Positions 25,020 through 37,365 of a stretch of 64,000 nucleotides of DNA are shown one piece after another. Below the pieces are notes generated by a model. It searched no databases and was not told the origin of the DNA. It worked only from the letters and a program-made list of their open reading frames with translations. This DNA comes from Escarpia spicata (lineage: Eukaryota; Annelida; Polychaeta; Sabellida; Siboglinidae). The first letter of the stretch is position 1, and every line of letters begins with the position of its first letter. The position numbers and the translations under genes were made by a program. The DNA lies in the NCBI GenBank assembly GCA_963995525.1, contig OZ023205.1, forward strand, positions 44,208,162-44,272,161. The letters are read 5' to 3'.

Positions 25020-26730
25020 TGAAATCAAATCAAATCGTGACATTTATATTGCGCCGTTCCAACAATCGTTGCTCACGGCGCCGTACAGAATGTTCGGGAA
25101 AACAGGTAAGTCTTAAGGTTTGATTTAAAATCAGTGTTTGTTATTGTTGTTGCAGTCAGCTTTTGCGGCAGCAAGTTCCATAGTGTTGGGGCTGCCACGC
25201 AAAAGGATATATCACCCCAGCGACGTGTTGCACGTGGTACACATAAATGATTGTGTTCACTGGAGCGCAACAATCGACTTGGCTGACGTCTGTTCAAACA
25301 TTTGGTGATATACTGTGGTGCACAGCCAGTCAGTGCTCGGTGCGTGAGTAGAAGTATCTTATACTCTACTCTAACTGCTATTGGCAGCCAGTGCAGCTTG
25401 ATCAATAGAGGTGTGACATGACAGAACTTCCTGGCGCCGTCGACAAGGCGGGCCGCCCAGTTCTGTACTCTCTGCAACCGTTTTGGTTGTTTCACAGGCA
25501 GTCGGTGGAGTAATGCATTGCCAACGTCAAGTCTGCTGGTAACAAACGCATGTATGACTTGTTCTGTCGCTGCAGGTGTTAGATAACGTCTTATTCTTGC
25601 AATATTTCGGAGATAGAAAATTGCAGATTTACAGACAGCAGTCACGTGCGTCTCCATCTTCATCTCGGCATCGAACTTTACACCAAGATTCCGTACATTC
25701 TGAGTTACAGTGACCAAACAGTCTCCAATGCATAGTGTGCGCAGCTCAGTTTTTCTTAGTTGTTGCGCAGAGCCGAACACGATGACTTCTGTCTTTGAGT
25801 CATTCAACTTTAAAAAGTTTGTCATCATCCACGTCCTGATCTCCGCTACACATTCTTCAATACGGACGACAGCCGCAGCAATGTTCTCTTGGTGGGGTTT
25901 CACTGGAATGTAGATTTGAGTAGAAATGAAACATCAAATCAAATTGTACTTGCGAATAATCTTAGCAACTGGTGCTACATAGATGGAGAACAGCTGAGGA
26001 CCCAGCAGGGAGCCTTGTGGTATCCCGTATACTAGAGGACGAGCAGGCGATGTAGCACCATGAATGTGGACTGACTGGACTCTGTCTCTCAGGTATGACT
26101 TAAACCAATCCAGTGCATCTTGGACCACTCCGATATCATGTGAGAGTCTATGCAACATCACTCCATGGTCGACGGTGTCAAACGCAGCCGATAGATCAAG
26201 GAGAACCATGATGACAACATTCTGATTGTCCATTGCGTGCAGGATGTGATTCTGCACACAGACAAGGGCCGTCTCAACGCTGTGATTCGGCTTGTACGCT
26301 GACTGATAGGGCTCACAGAGATTGTGCTCTGACATGTGAGCTGACAATCTCGCAGCAACGACACGTTCTATTGTTTTCGATAGATAGGGTAGATTTGACA
26401 CGGGTCGGTAGTTATTCAAGACAGTTTTGTCTAGACTCGGTTTCTTGAGTACTGGCCTGATGTGCGCTTCCTTCAAGTGTGAAGCACAGGTACAACATCG
26501 TGCGCACAGTCTCTAAGAAGCCATGTCGGAATGGGATCAAGTTCACAAGATTTCACTGGCGATGACTTCAACAACATTCCAATTTCAGCCTCAGTGGCTG
26601 GCTCAAATGCAGTCAGCAGACACGTCTGCGGTGCATCATCAGCAGAGGCATTTACAATGATGACATTCTGATTAAGTTCAGACCGAATTTTCGAGATCTT
26701 TTCTGAGAAGAAATCCGAGAACCGCATCTA
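25020..26730 (-). pseudogene. L2/CR1-type LINE reverse transcriptase, left copy
   Basis: Minus-strand frames 26,727-26,473, 26,476-25,934 and 25,903-25,073 give KKPSLDKTVLNNYRPVSNLP, MVLLDLSAAFDTVDHGVML (motif A), GIPQGSLLGPQLFSIYVAPV (motif B region), then NFLKLNDSKTEVIVFGS, RLQRVQNWAARLVDGARKF and a terminal KTYLFSRTF. The YxDD catalytic loop expected between the second and third frames is absent (about 25,905-25,935). The 3' end has tandem GATTT units (about 25,023-25,035, read on minus), a typical LINE 3' tail. The element is dead. Confidence 0.9.
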
Positions 26731-28190
26731 CCTAATCAAAATGTCTAGCAAGTACTGGTTTACACATATATTATCTTATGTAAGTAGTTTTATGTTTGCT
26801 ACTTTAGCACCTATATATTCTACCACATAATTAGGTTTGTTAAATCTTGTTTACAAACTTATCGTAGGCTAACTTACCCTATTATCACACACTAGACTAA
26901 AGTGTTCTAAAATACTTTATCTAACTAACTTTAAGCACAACTGCTACTGAATGATATTAAGGCACGAATAATACTTATCAATCAGTAATTCCACTTGTTT
27001 ATCAACTTTTATGCACCATCAATTTCTACAATCTATCTCCGCCAAATATAGCCTCGAAGTCTATCTAGTTGTCATCAGCTCCCCTTGGTTACGTTTTAAA
27101 CACAGCACTTATTCACTAATTTACTCCTCTCAATGGACCAACAAGCCAAGAGCAGCAGTTATTATGTCCGGTATTTTCATCTTTTAAAATTCGTTCGGTC
27201 TATTGCACCCTCTTGAACAGAGTGGTTCACCACTCAAAATTCTATGCTCACGTAAAAGAGAGGCTCTTCGAAAAGCACAGTATATCAAAACCGCGTCAGT
27301 AAGTAACTCTACATTAACATCGTTGTAGTTCTGAAATACATCGCCAATGGATATATCACAGACCATGGTCTAGGAAGCGTATGGACATAGAAAGAGACTG
27401 TCTACCTCGGAGGAGTTGCACTGACAACGATACTAAGTTAGCGTTTTAATATAATACTAGCCAACACGTATCCAAGAAACACCCATTCACAGTGAGGCCA
27501 CATGATGAATTGATCACAGTGAGGCCACATGATGAATTGATCACCACTTATTGTCTTAGGTATCAGAATCAGGAACTATTTATTATTATTGGCAACTTTT
27601 CAGTTGGATAACAAGTACTTATTGAGTCCATTAGTCGTACGTCATTGCCCTTATTTGGTGTCCGGTCGTCAAAGTGATCCGCCATCTTGGCTATACACAA
27701 TGGAATGTTGTGTATTGTTTACCGTGGAACCGTAACGATGCAGCAGTATTTTGATAGATAGTGACATCTCTAAAGCATGACAGTAATATACAAGTTCTTA
27801 AGGAGACCGGCCAAAGATACAACTGAAAAACTAGTTGAATGTTTCCCTCGTTTGATTGCAATAGACGCTAACGCGCCTTCTCGCAATTGTTGTGCATAGC
27901 CAGCCAAAGGCCGTTGCTAGAATACGTGGCCGGATGTCACGTAATCGCTAATGGACTCAATTAGCAATCATTGGGTGATTGTATTTCTATATACCAATAG
28001 CGTATTTGATACACCGCGTGCCAGACACAGTAAAAACGTTCTCATAAAACATGTTGGGACGCTATCAAACACGAGTTGACTCGAGCCAGCAACTTCAGTA
28101 TACATTACTACAGTGTGATGGTGTAATGTTTTTGTAAAAGAAAACCAACCAACCATTCATGTTATGGACCACTCCACTTCGATACACCCA
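26731..28190. other. Inner part of the left arm, unclassified
   Basis: AT-rich DNA. A 60-codon frame (27,366-27,184, minus) is present identically at 29,464-29,646 and has no recognisable domain. A 29-bp motif ('cacagtgaggccacatgatg' plus 'aattgat') is duplicated in tandem at about 27,487-27,542. Confidence 0.4.
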
Positions 28191-28624
28191 GGCAGGGTCT
28201 CTGTAAAAGCCAAGTAGGCCTATATCAAACTACGTAAATAAATCACACTAAATAATTCACGTTGTGTCTTTTCTAAGATACATCGCCAACAGGTAGATCA
28301 AAGGTATCTGGTATTTGATAAGATTATGCGTCTGTGTTTCTTGCCTGTCATCTACCAGTTGTGTAGCTATCTGCTGCTCTCACACACTCGGCGGTTAGGC
28401 TTCTAGCAACGCAAAACATTCGTGTTTGGTCACGAACCTGTTTAACCTAACGTATTATGAATGGTTCGTTTGTATGCGCGTATGTGCGTCAACGTGCGCG
28501 CGCGCGCGTGTGTGTTGTGCTGTGTGTTGTGTGTTGTGTTGTGTTGTGTGTAGTATGTTGTGTGTCTGTGTATGCGCGTGTGTGTTTACGTATCATATCA
28601 CCTATTTATGAAGTAACAATGGAC
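28191..28624. other. Spacer at the centre of the inverted repeat
   Basis: No inverted homology is visible here. It contains an alternating purine-pyrimidine run (GTGCGCGCGCGCGTGTGTGTTG-like, about 28,493-28,590) able to adopt Z-DNA. At 28,619 a short ATG frame of 14 codons ends at a strong donor (AATG|GTAAGT, 28,661), with no partner exon identified. Confidence 0.6.
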
Positions 28625-28699
28625 AACCTGTCTCGAAGTGCTATGGTCTATAACATGAATGGTAAGTATGTTTTCTTAAAAACAAAACACATTACACCA

Positions 28700-30095
28700 C
28701 CACGCTGTAGTAATGCACACTGAAGTTACAATAGTTGTTTGCTTACGCATGTCAATTCGTGTTCGATAGCGTCCCAACATGTTTTATAAAAAGTGTTTTG
28801 TGTGTCTGGCACGCGTTGTAGCAAACACGCTATTGGTATATGGAAATACAATCACCCAATGATTGCTAATTGAGTCCATTAGCGATTACGTGACATCCGG
28901 CCACGTATTCTAGCAACGGCCTTTGGCTGGCTATGCACAACAATTGCGAGAAGGCGCGTTAGCGTCTATTGCAATCAAACGAGGGAAACATTCAACTAGT
29001 TTTTCAGTTGTATCTTTGGCCGGTCTCCTTAAGAACTTGTATATTACTGTCATGCTTTAGAGATGTCACTATCTATCAAAATACTGCTGCATCGTTACGG
29101 TTCCACGGTAAACAATACACAACATTCCATTGTGTATAGCCAAGATGGCGGATCACTTTGACGACCGGACACCAAATAAGGGCAATGACGTACGACTAAT
29201 GGACTCAATAAGTACTTGTTATCCAACTGAAAAGTTGCCAATAATAATAAATAGTTCCTGATTCTGATACCTAAGACAATAAGTGGTGATCAATTCATCA
29301 TGTGGCCTCACTGTGATCAATTCATCATGTGGCCTCACTGTGAATGGGTGTTTCTTGGATACGTGTTGGCTAGTATTATATTAAAACGCTAACTTAGTAT
29401 CGTTGTCAGTGCAACTCCTCCGAGGTAGACAGTCTCTTTCTATGTCCATACGCTTCCTAGACCATGGTCTGTGATATATCCATTGGCGATGTATTTCAGA
29501 ACTACAACGATGTTAATGTAGAGTTACTTACTGACGCGGTTTTGATATACTGTGCTTTTCGAAGAGCCTCTCTTTTACGTGAGCATAGAATTTTGAGTGG
29601 TGAACCACTCTGTTCAAGAGGGTGCAATAGACCGAACGAATTTTAAAAGATGAAAATACCGGACATAATAACTGCTGCTCTTGGCTTGTTGGTCCATTGA
29701 GAGGAGTAAATTAGTGAATAAGTGCTGTGTTTAAAACGTAACCAAGGGGAGCTGATGACAACTAGATAGACTTCGAGGCTATATTTGGCGGAGATAGATT
29801 GTAGAAATTGATGGTGCATAAAAGTTGATAAACAAGTGGAATTACTGATTGATAAGTATTATTCGTGCCTTAATATCATTCAGTAGCAGTTGTGCTTAAA
29901 GTTAGTTAGATAAAGTATTTTAGAACACTTTAGTCTAGTGTGTGATAATAGGGTAAGTTAGCCTACGATAAGTTTGTAAACAAGATTTAACAAACCTAAT
30001 TATGTGGTAGAATATATAGGTGCTAAAGTAGCAAACATAAAACTACTTACATAAGATAATATATGTGTAAACCAGTACTTGCTAGACATTTTGAT
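28700..30095. other. Inner part of the right arm, unclassified
   Basis: Mirror of 26,731-28,110. It carries the identical 60-codon frame (29,464-29,646) without a known domain, and the mirrored tandem 29-bp duplication near 29,290-29,345. Confidence 0.4.
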
Positions 30096-31810
30096 TAGGT
30101 AGATGCGGTTCTCGGATTTCTTCTCAGAAAAGATCTCGAAAATTCGGTCTGAACTTAATCAGAATGTCATCATTGTAAATGCCTCTGCTGATGATGCACC
30201 GCAGACGTGTCTGCTGACTGCATTTGAGCCAGCCACTGAGGCTGAAATTGGAATGTTGTTGAAGTCATCGCCAGTGAAATCTTGTGAACTTGATCCCATT
30301 CCGACATGGCTTCTTAGAGACTGTGCGCACGATGTTGTACCTGTGCTTCACACTTGAAGGAAGCGCACATCAGGCCAGTACTCAAGAAACCGAGTCTAGA
30401 CAAAACTGTCTTGAATAACTACCGACCCGTGTCAAATCTACCCTATCTATCGAAAACAATAGAACGTGTCGTTGCTGCGAGATTGTCAGCTCACATGTCA
30501 GAGCACAATCTCTGTGAGCCCTATCAGTCAGCGTACAAGCCGAATCACAGCGTTGAGACGGCCCTTGTCTGTGTGCAGAATCACATCCTGCACGCAATGG
30601 ACAATCAGAATGTTGTCATCATGGTTCTCCTTGATCTATCGGCTGCGTTTGACACCGTCGACCATGGAGTGATGTTGCATAGACTCTCACATGATATCGG
30701 AGTGGTCCAAGATGCACTGGATTGGTTTAAGTCATACCTGAGAGACAGAGTCCAGTCAGTCCACATTCATGGTGCTACATCGCCTGCTCGTCCTCTAGTA
30801 TACGGGATACCACAAGGCTCCCTGCTGGGTCCTCAGCTGTTCTCCATCTATGTAGCACCAGTTGCTAAGATTATTCGCAAGTACAATTTGATTTGATGTT
30901 TCATTTCTACTCAAATCTACATTCCAGTGAAACCCCACCAAGAGAACATTGCTGCGGCTGTCGTCCGTATTGAAGAATGTGTAGCGGAGATCAGGACGTG
31001 GATGATGACAAACTTTTTAAAGTTGAATGACTCAAAGACAGAAGTCATCGTGTTCGGCTCTGCGCAACAACTAAGAAAAACTGAGCTGCGCACACTATGC
31101 ATTGGAGACTGTTTGGTCACTGTAACTCAGAATGTACGGAATCTTGGTGTAAAGTTCGATGCCGAGATGAAGATGGAGACGCACGTGACTGCTGTCTGTA
31201 AATCTGCAATTTTCTATCTCCGAAATATTGCAAGAATAAGACGTTATCTAACACCTGCAGCGACAGAACAAGTCATACATGCGTTTGTTACCAGCAGACT
31301 TGACGTTGGCAATGCATTACTCCACCGACTGCCTGTGAAACAACCAAAACGGTTGCAGAGAGTACAGAACTGGGCGGCCCGCCTTGTCGACGGCGCCAGG
31401 AAGTTCTGTCATGTCACACCTCTATTGATCAAGCTGCACTGGCTGCCAATAGCAGTTAGAGTAGAGTATAAGATACTTCTACTCACGCACCGAGCACTGA
31501 CTGGCTGTGCACCACAGTATATCACCAAATGTTTGAACAGACGTCAGCCAAGTCGATTGTTGCGCTCCAGTGAACACAATCATTTATGTGTACCACGTGC
31601 AACGCGTCGCTGGGGTGATATATCCTTTTGCGTGGCAGCCCCAACACTATGGAACTTGCTGCCGCAAAAGCTGACTGCAACAACAATAACAAACACTGAT
31701 TTTAAATCAAACCTTAAGACTTACCTGTTTTCCCGAACATTCTGTACGGCGCCGTGAGCAACGATTGTTGGAACGGCGCAATATAAATGTCACGATTTGA
31801 TTTGATTTCA
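30096..31810 (+). pseudogene. L2/CR1-type LINE reverse transcriptase, right copy
   Basis: Plus-strand frames 30,103-30,357, 30,354-30,896 and 30,927-31,757 are near-identical to the left-arm copy. They show the same frame break at about 30,355 and the same missing YxDD segment at about 30,890-30,925. Sharing these lesions means the element died before the arms were duplicated, or that gene conversion keeps the arms alike. The 3' tail with GATTT units is at about 31,795-31,808. Confidence 0.9.
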
Positions 31811-32215
31811 GGTAGCTTTGTTGTTAAAATGAAGCATTTGCAATAACCGGGCGAACTAAGTTTGTCACTTTATGTAGCTAGTGTCCCACGTATTCGCTAC
31901 GGTGCGGTATACCTTAAATAAATAAGGCAATCTAGCGTAAAGAAATTTGTTGTATTTAAATTAGGTCGTTACTGGTGACGTTGGCATTTCTGATAGGATA
32001 GATAGTCAGCTGTGACTATAACCAAAAAACGGTAACCGAAAAAAAAAAGTTACGTAAAGTGTAACATTTGTGCACAGTAAACAGTTCTTCTTAAAGACTA
32101 CATTAGACAGTGAATAGTGTAAACACAGTTGACTAAACTATTTTAAATAGCTAATTAGTATTATTAAATAAATTCTGATATGGCGCCTTGAAAGTGGCAA
32201 GTCAAGGCAAAGAGA

Positions 32216-33420
32216 CATTTGGTGTGCGACGACTGCCATAGTTGGGTGGATTTTGCCTTACCCTGCTGTGGGAAGTCATGGGCAGAGACCAAGAAAGAGG
32301 AATTCACCTTTCAATGCGTGGGGTATAGGAAGGTGGGATCTCCGGAGAAGGAGGTAGTTAGGTTGGTAGATATTGTGAAGGGGATGGAGGTGAGAATCAG
32401 CAAGGAGACAGATGGAATGGAGAGTGACGACAGTGAGAGAGTTAGGAATAATGTGAGACTGAAGGAGCAGAGTAGTGGCAAGAAGACCGATTAAAGGAGA
32501 CTGAGAGGAGGGAAGGTGATCGGAGGGGAAGGAATTGGAGGAACGGCGGCGGCAGGAAATTGACAAGCATGAAGGTGACAGGGGAGAAAGTGACCGTAGA
32601 GAAAAAGGTAGTAGGGAAACAGAGACGGGAGAGGAGAGATGGTAATACAATGGGAGGAAAGATGACGGGAAGAAAGGAAGAGAGAGTAAATGTGACAGAA
32701 GAGAAGTTGGGATGGACGATACTAGGAGGAAAGGTGACAAGAGAAACAGCGTCGGGAAAGAATGGAACAGATGGGATTGTGACAGGAGAGCAGAAGACAA
32801 GGGGACAAGACTACAACCAGACAGATGCAAACCGGAGAAGGAGGAAAAGAGAGGGTGTTTATGGGCGACTCCATTATGAAAAAGACAAGACACTAAGCGA
32901 GGGGAAGGACGTCATTGTTTGTCTACCGGGGGCTATGGTAGAACATTTGACTGAAAGGGTAGAGAAGGTATAGGGGCATGACATGGGAGGGTCTATACTA
33001 GTACACGTAGGGACAAATAATGCAGACGGGGGGAGGACAACTGGGATAGTACAGAAGTACAGACAGTTAGTGATGAAGTTAAAGAAGTCAAGATTCGAGC
33101 AGATTATTCTCTCAGGAATTTTGTCAGTAATGGGAGGAAGAGGACCAACATATAGAAACTGCAAGAGGATGGCGATCAACGCACTAGTTGAGCAGATGTG
33201 TAAAGAAGAGAGGGTGGGATTCGTAGATTTATGGGGATACTTTGTTGAGAGGGAAGATATGTACATGAGAGATGGCCTCCATCTAAGTGGAAAGTTGGCT
33301 GCAGTTTTCTCAGAGAATCTGTTGACAGTGGGAGAGGCTCTACTTAAACTAGATTCGCAGGGGGGATTCACAGAGAAGCCTGAAACTGGAAGCATATACA
33401 AAAACAGCAGAAATAAATAA
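32216..33420 (+). pseudogene. CR1 ORF1-like: PHD-type zinc finger + SGNH esterase, right copy
   Basis: Same layout as the left copy: MVCDDCHSWVDFALPCCGKSW at 32,219, a charged linker to 32,973 ending CLPGAMVEHLTERVEKV, then the esterase part 32,983-33,420 (ILVHVGTNNADGGRTTGIV, RDGLHLSGKLAAVFSENL). The frame breaks match the left copy except that 32,560-32,973 is open for longer. Inactive. Confidence 0.8.
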
Positions 33421-33479
33421 GCAAAGAACAGTTTGGAAAACTGAATCAACGTTTGTTTAAATGCAAGGAACATAGTAAA

Positions 33480-36443
33480 CAAAAGAAGTGAACTACGCAT
33501 TATGGTAGAAGATATTGACCCTCATATAATAGGTATAACCGAATCATGGGTCACCACTGATATATCAGATGCCGAATTAACGAGATATACGAGATGCCGG
33601 ACTAACAGGCTATGTAATGTTCAGGAAAGATAGAATAGGAAGAAAGGGGAGGTGGAGTTATTTTATATGAATCTATCCAGGCGTATTAAATAAAATTAGA
33701 AAGAGAAGCAGACTGCGAAGAAGCTGTTTGGTGTAACATAGTTACAGGACACTCAACGTTAACGGTGGGGTTAGTTTATCGAAGTCCAAACGTAAGTGTA
33801 GAAGAGAATGAAGAAGTACAAAACGCTATAAGGAAAGTTAGCAAACGGGGCTGTATTATTATGGGAGATTTTAACCATGGTCATATACAATGGAAATATC
33901 TACAGAGTACGGGGAGTGAGGACCACATGTTTATAAATTTTAGTACAAGACAGTTTCCTTTCTCAACATGTGTTAGAGCCAATCAGGGGTGAGTATGTGT
34001 TAGACATAGTTTTGTCCTCACAGAATGAATTAGTTGACAATGTCAAATTATGCGAGCCCCTGGGAAGTAGTGATCACAACCAGATACATTTTATCATCAA
34101 ACTAAAATCGGAAAGAAATAATAAAAAGCAGTTCAGGAGAAATTTTCACGAAGAAAGATATAAGGTAATGAGAAAATATTTAGCAAAGATAGGCTGGAAC
34201 AATACACTGAAGAATAAGTCAGCAACATAATGCTGAAATATCTTAAAGAGTGAAATTAAGTGCATCGTCGATAAATTTGTTCCGTTAAAAAAACAAAGCT
34301 CACAGTCCAGAAACAAATATTTATCGAAAGAAGCCATTAGAAAAATTAAGTACAAACAAACGTTATGGAAATCATGTAGACGTACTGGAAATAACGAAGA
34401 CTACAACATTTATAAAGAAGCACTAAACCAAGCTACAACTGAAATTCAAAAAGAAGCTATGAACAAAAATTAGCTTGTAATATAAAACAAGACAGCAAGA
34501 GTTTGTATGCATATATTCGGAGTAAACAGAAAGTTCAGGATAAGGTCAGTCCTCTAGAAGATAGCGCTAGAAATATAATATCAGAGGGATTCTTAATGGC
34601 AGAAAACCTGAATGGGCATTTTAGTTCAGTGTTTACCAGGGAAGATATTAGTTCACTGCCAGTACCAGAGGCTATGTTCAAGGACGCAGAATCAGACTAT
34701 TTAGGACAGTTAATTGTAACCCCGGAAATGGTAGCTAAGAAAATAAGGGCCATGAAGAATACTAAATCATCTGGAGTGGATGGGATTCCGCCCAAACTAC
34801 TATTTGAAATTGTAGAACAAATTAGCATACCGCTTGCTACAGTTTTCATCTTGTCTCTAGAAGAGAGAGAGTGGTTCCTTTAGTACGGAAAGAAGCAAAC
34901 ATTATACCGTTATTTAAAAAAGGTTCCAGAAACAAGTCAGAGAACTACAGACCAGTGAGTTTAACGTCGGTGATTTGCAAATTATTAGTCAGACTAATTA
35001 TAGATCACATGGTGATTTTCTTGTTAAACATAACTTGATAAACTCATCTCAACATGTGTTTCTAAAAGCGAGGTCATGCCTATCAAATATGTTATGATTT
35101 TTGGAAGACATTACTAAGTGGGCAGACGAGGGATCACCAGTGGGCAGACGAGGGATCACCAGTGGGTAGACGAGGGATCACCAGTGGGTAGACGAGGGAT
35201 CACCAGTGGGTAGACGAGGGATCACCAGTGGGTAGACGAGGGATCACCAGTGGGCAGACGAGGGATCACCTGTGGGTAGACGAGGGATCACCAGTGGGTA
35301 GACGAGGGATCACCAGTGGGTAGACGAGGGATCACCAGTGGGTAGACGAGGGATCACCAGTGGGTAGACGAGGGATCACCAGTGGGTAGACGAGGGATCA
35401 CCAGTGGGTAGACGAGGGATCACCAGTGGGTAGACGAGGGATCACCAGTGGGTAGACGAGGGATCACCAGTGGGCAGACGAGGGATCACCAGTGGGTAGA
35501 CGAGGGATCACCAGTGGGCAGACGAGGGATCACCAGTGGGTAGACGAGGGATCACCAGTGGGTAGACGAGGGATCACCAGTGGGCAGACGAGGGATCACC
35601 AGTGGGTAGACGAGGGATCACCAGTGGGCAGACGAGGGATCACCAGTGGGTAGACGAGGGATCACCTGTGGATATCATCTACTTAGATTTTCAGAAAGCT
35701 TTCGACAAAGTGCCACATCAAAGATTACTGCTTAAACTAAAGGCCCATGGCATAGGAAATGGTATAATAAACTGGACAGAAAATGGCTGATTGACAGAAG
35801 ACAACGTGTAGTAGTTGATGTGGAGGCTTCAAACTGAAAATAAGTTTTGAGTGGGGTACCACAGGCATCAGTACTGGAACCTATATTATTCTTAATATAT
35901 ATCAACGATTTGGACGATGCTATAGCAAGCAAGGTGATGAAATTTGAGGATGATACAAAATTGTTTAGAAGGATTAAACGTGATGACGATAGACAGCATT
36001 TACAAGATGATCTTGACAGATTAATAAAATGGTCTGACAATGGCAAATGTTGTTAACTTTTTGGAAATGTAAATGCCTCCGCACAGGATATGGGAACGAA
36101 GATGTACAATGTAAATGGGAGTTTCTGTTCTAAGTACTATTGTAAAAGAAAAGGACTTAGGATTAACCATTAGTGCTGATATGAAGGTTTCAGAGCAATG
36201 CGGAATTGCAGCTTCAAAGGGAAATCAAATCCTTGGATTAATTAGGCGAAACATAACGTATAAGGAAAAAGAGCTAATAATACCGCTGTACAAAACAATA
36301 GTTAGGCCTCATTTAGAATATTGTATTCAAGCGTGGAGGCCATATCGCAGGAAGGACATAGAAATGCTAGAAAGAGTGCAAAGGAGAGCAACTAAAAGTA
36401 TACCAAAACAGAGGGGTCTTAGTTACGAAATACGCCTAAAAAT
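33480..36443 (+). pseudogene. CR1-clade LINE ORF2 (endonuclease + RT), right copy, 3'-truncated
   Basis: Endonuclease pieces at 33,765-34,230, RT start at 34,503-34,883 (KNTKSSGVDGIPPKLL), motif A at about 35,680 (IIYLDFQKAFDKVPHQRL), KFEDDTKLFRR near 35,945 and ADMKVSEQCGIA near 36,175. It ends within the RT C-terminus at the arm border, without a 3' UTR. The 22-bp array interrupts it just before motif A. Confidence 0.9.
35117..35666. repeat. 22-bp minisatellite inside the CR1 RT, 25 units
   Basis: 550 bp, exactly 25 x 22 bp; the reverse complement of the left-arm unit. The last unit passes directly into the motif A coding sequence (CCTGTGGATATCATCTACTT). The same variant sites occur (C/T, A/T) as in the left array. 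Confidence 0.97.
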
Positions 36444-36499
36444 TTATTTTTTCAATAGACAATAGACCAAAAAAAATAAACATTATACACAGTATAGGA

Positions 36500-36760
36500 A
36501 AAGAGAGTGAGAGATGAAGAACAAAACGAAGAAGAAGAACAACAAGAAGATGACGATGATGATGAAAAAGACGAAGAAGACAAGAAAAACGAAGGAGAAG
36601 AAGATGATTAAATAAGAACAATGCTATTAAGAACAAGAGGAGAAAGAAGACGATGATGAAGAAGACGACGGAGAAAGAAAAGGAGCAGAAGACAAAGCAG
36701 AAGGAGAGCAGGTGCAGAAGAAGAAAGGAAGAAGAGCAAGATGAAGAATAAACTGAACAA
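36500..36760. repeat. Purine-rich (GAA/GAC/GAT)n low-complexity tract
   Basis: Polypurine sequence of GAAGAA, GACGAT and AAGAAG words just outside the right arm. The acidic/Lys frames over it are not supported as genes. Confidence 0.85.
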
Positions 36761-36802
36761 TAACGAGACGAATGTGACAGTGTTAACTAAGTGCTCACCA
36801 TA

Positions 36803-37365
36803 TTATCCACAGAGTCGGTCGAGCAGTTGGTTGGCTGCGTTCTGCACGTCGTCCTGGTTGCGGACCAGCACGACGTGCGTGCTGTCGGGGTCATTCGCCA
36901 TGCCGTTCACCTCGCCCATGTTGACGGCGCCCGAGACGGCCGCCACGTACACCTCGATGTTCCTCTGACGAGCCGTATTCGCGTTAGGCACCGTGTTCTC
37001 CGGCCTGATGTTGGAGTTGCCGTCACTCGCGACGACCGCGATATTCGGCACGCCGCTGCGGTCGCCGCGGCCGGAGACGAAGACGTCGTTGTAGGCCACG
37101 GAGATCGCCGCCTGCGTGTTGGTGCGTCCGCCGGCGGCGCGGAAGCTGAGCGCGTTCAAGATCTCCAGTTTGCTCTGATACGTGTTAAGGTAGAACTCGA
37201 TCCGTGCCTTGTCGGAGTAGCTGTAGAGAGCAACACGCGCGCGGTCTGCTTTCACCGGCAGGCCGTTGATGACGTGCTTGATGAAGTTGACGCTACTGTT
37301 GTAGACAGTGTCCACGCTGCCGGACATGTCCAGGATGAACGCCACGTCCATCTGTCGCGTACAAC
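36803..37365 (-). CDS. Host VWA-domain exon (VWA-1, apparent 3'-terminal coding exon)
   Basis: Acceptor 'gcatgcag' precedes 37,365, entered in phase 1. The frame encodes a complete von Willebrand factor A domain: MDVAFILDMSGSVD (MIDAS DxSxS), GGRTNTQAA (MIDAS Thr), VVASDGNSN (MIDAS Asp), VYVAAVSG, then the closing RLCG and a TAA at 36,803. A GTGAGC donor-like site follows at 36,798, giving a virtual 567-nt block, the same size as the other VWA domains here. The stop falls 3 bases before that block's last codon. Likely the C-terminal domain of a secreted/matrix VWA-EGF protein (matrilin/collagen-VI-like domain use); ligand unknown. Confidence 0.85.

Larger units (their letters stand above)
19278..28190 (+). 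repeat. Left arm of a giant inverted repeat
   Basis: This sequence is the reverse complement of 28,625-36,443, in the same order: CR1 (with 22-bp array), L2/CR1-type LINE, and about 1.4 kb of unclassified DNA. Outer homology ends inside CR1 at TTTTTAGGCGTATTTCG (19,278). The length difference from the right arm is almost wholly the minisatellite (76 versus 25 units). By eye the outer 7 kb is nearly identical and the innermost 450 bp is clearly more diverged. The arms share the same LINE frame breaks. Confidence 0.95.
28625..36443 (-). repeat. Right arm of a giant inverted repeat
   Basis: Reverse-complement partner of 19,278-28,190. Outer homology ends at TACGCCTAAAAAT (36,443), inside the CR1 RT, so this arm lacks the CR1 3' end. 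Small differences from the left arm include a 20-bp class indel near 33,422-33,445 and scattered substitutions. Confidence 0.95.
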
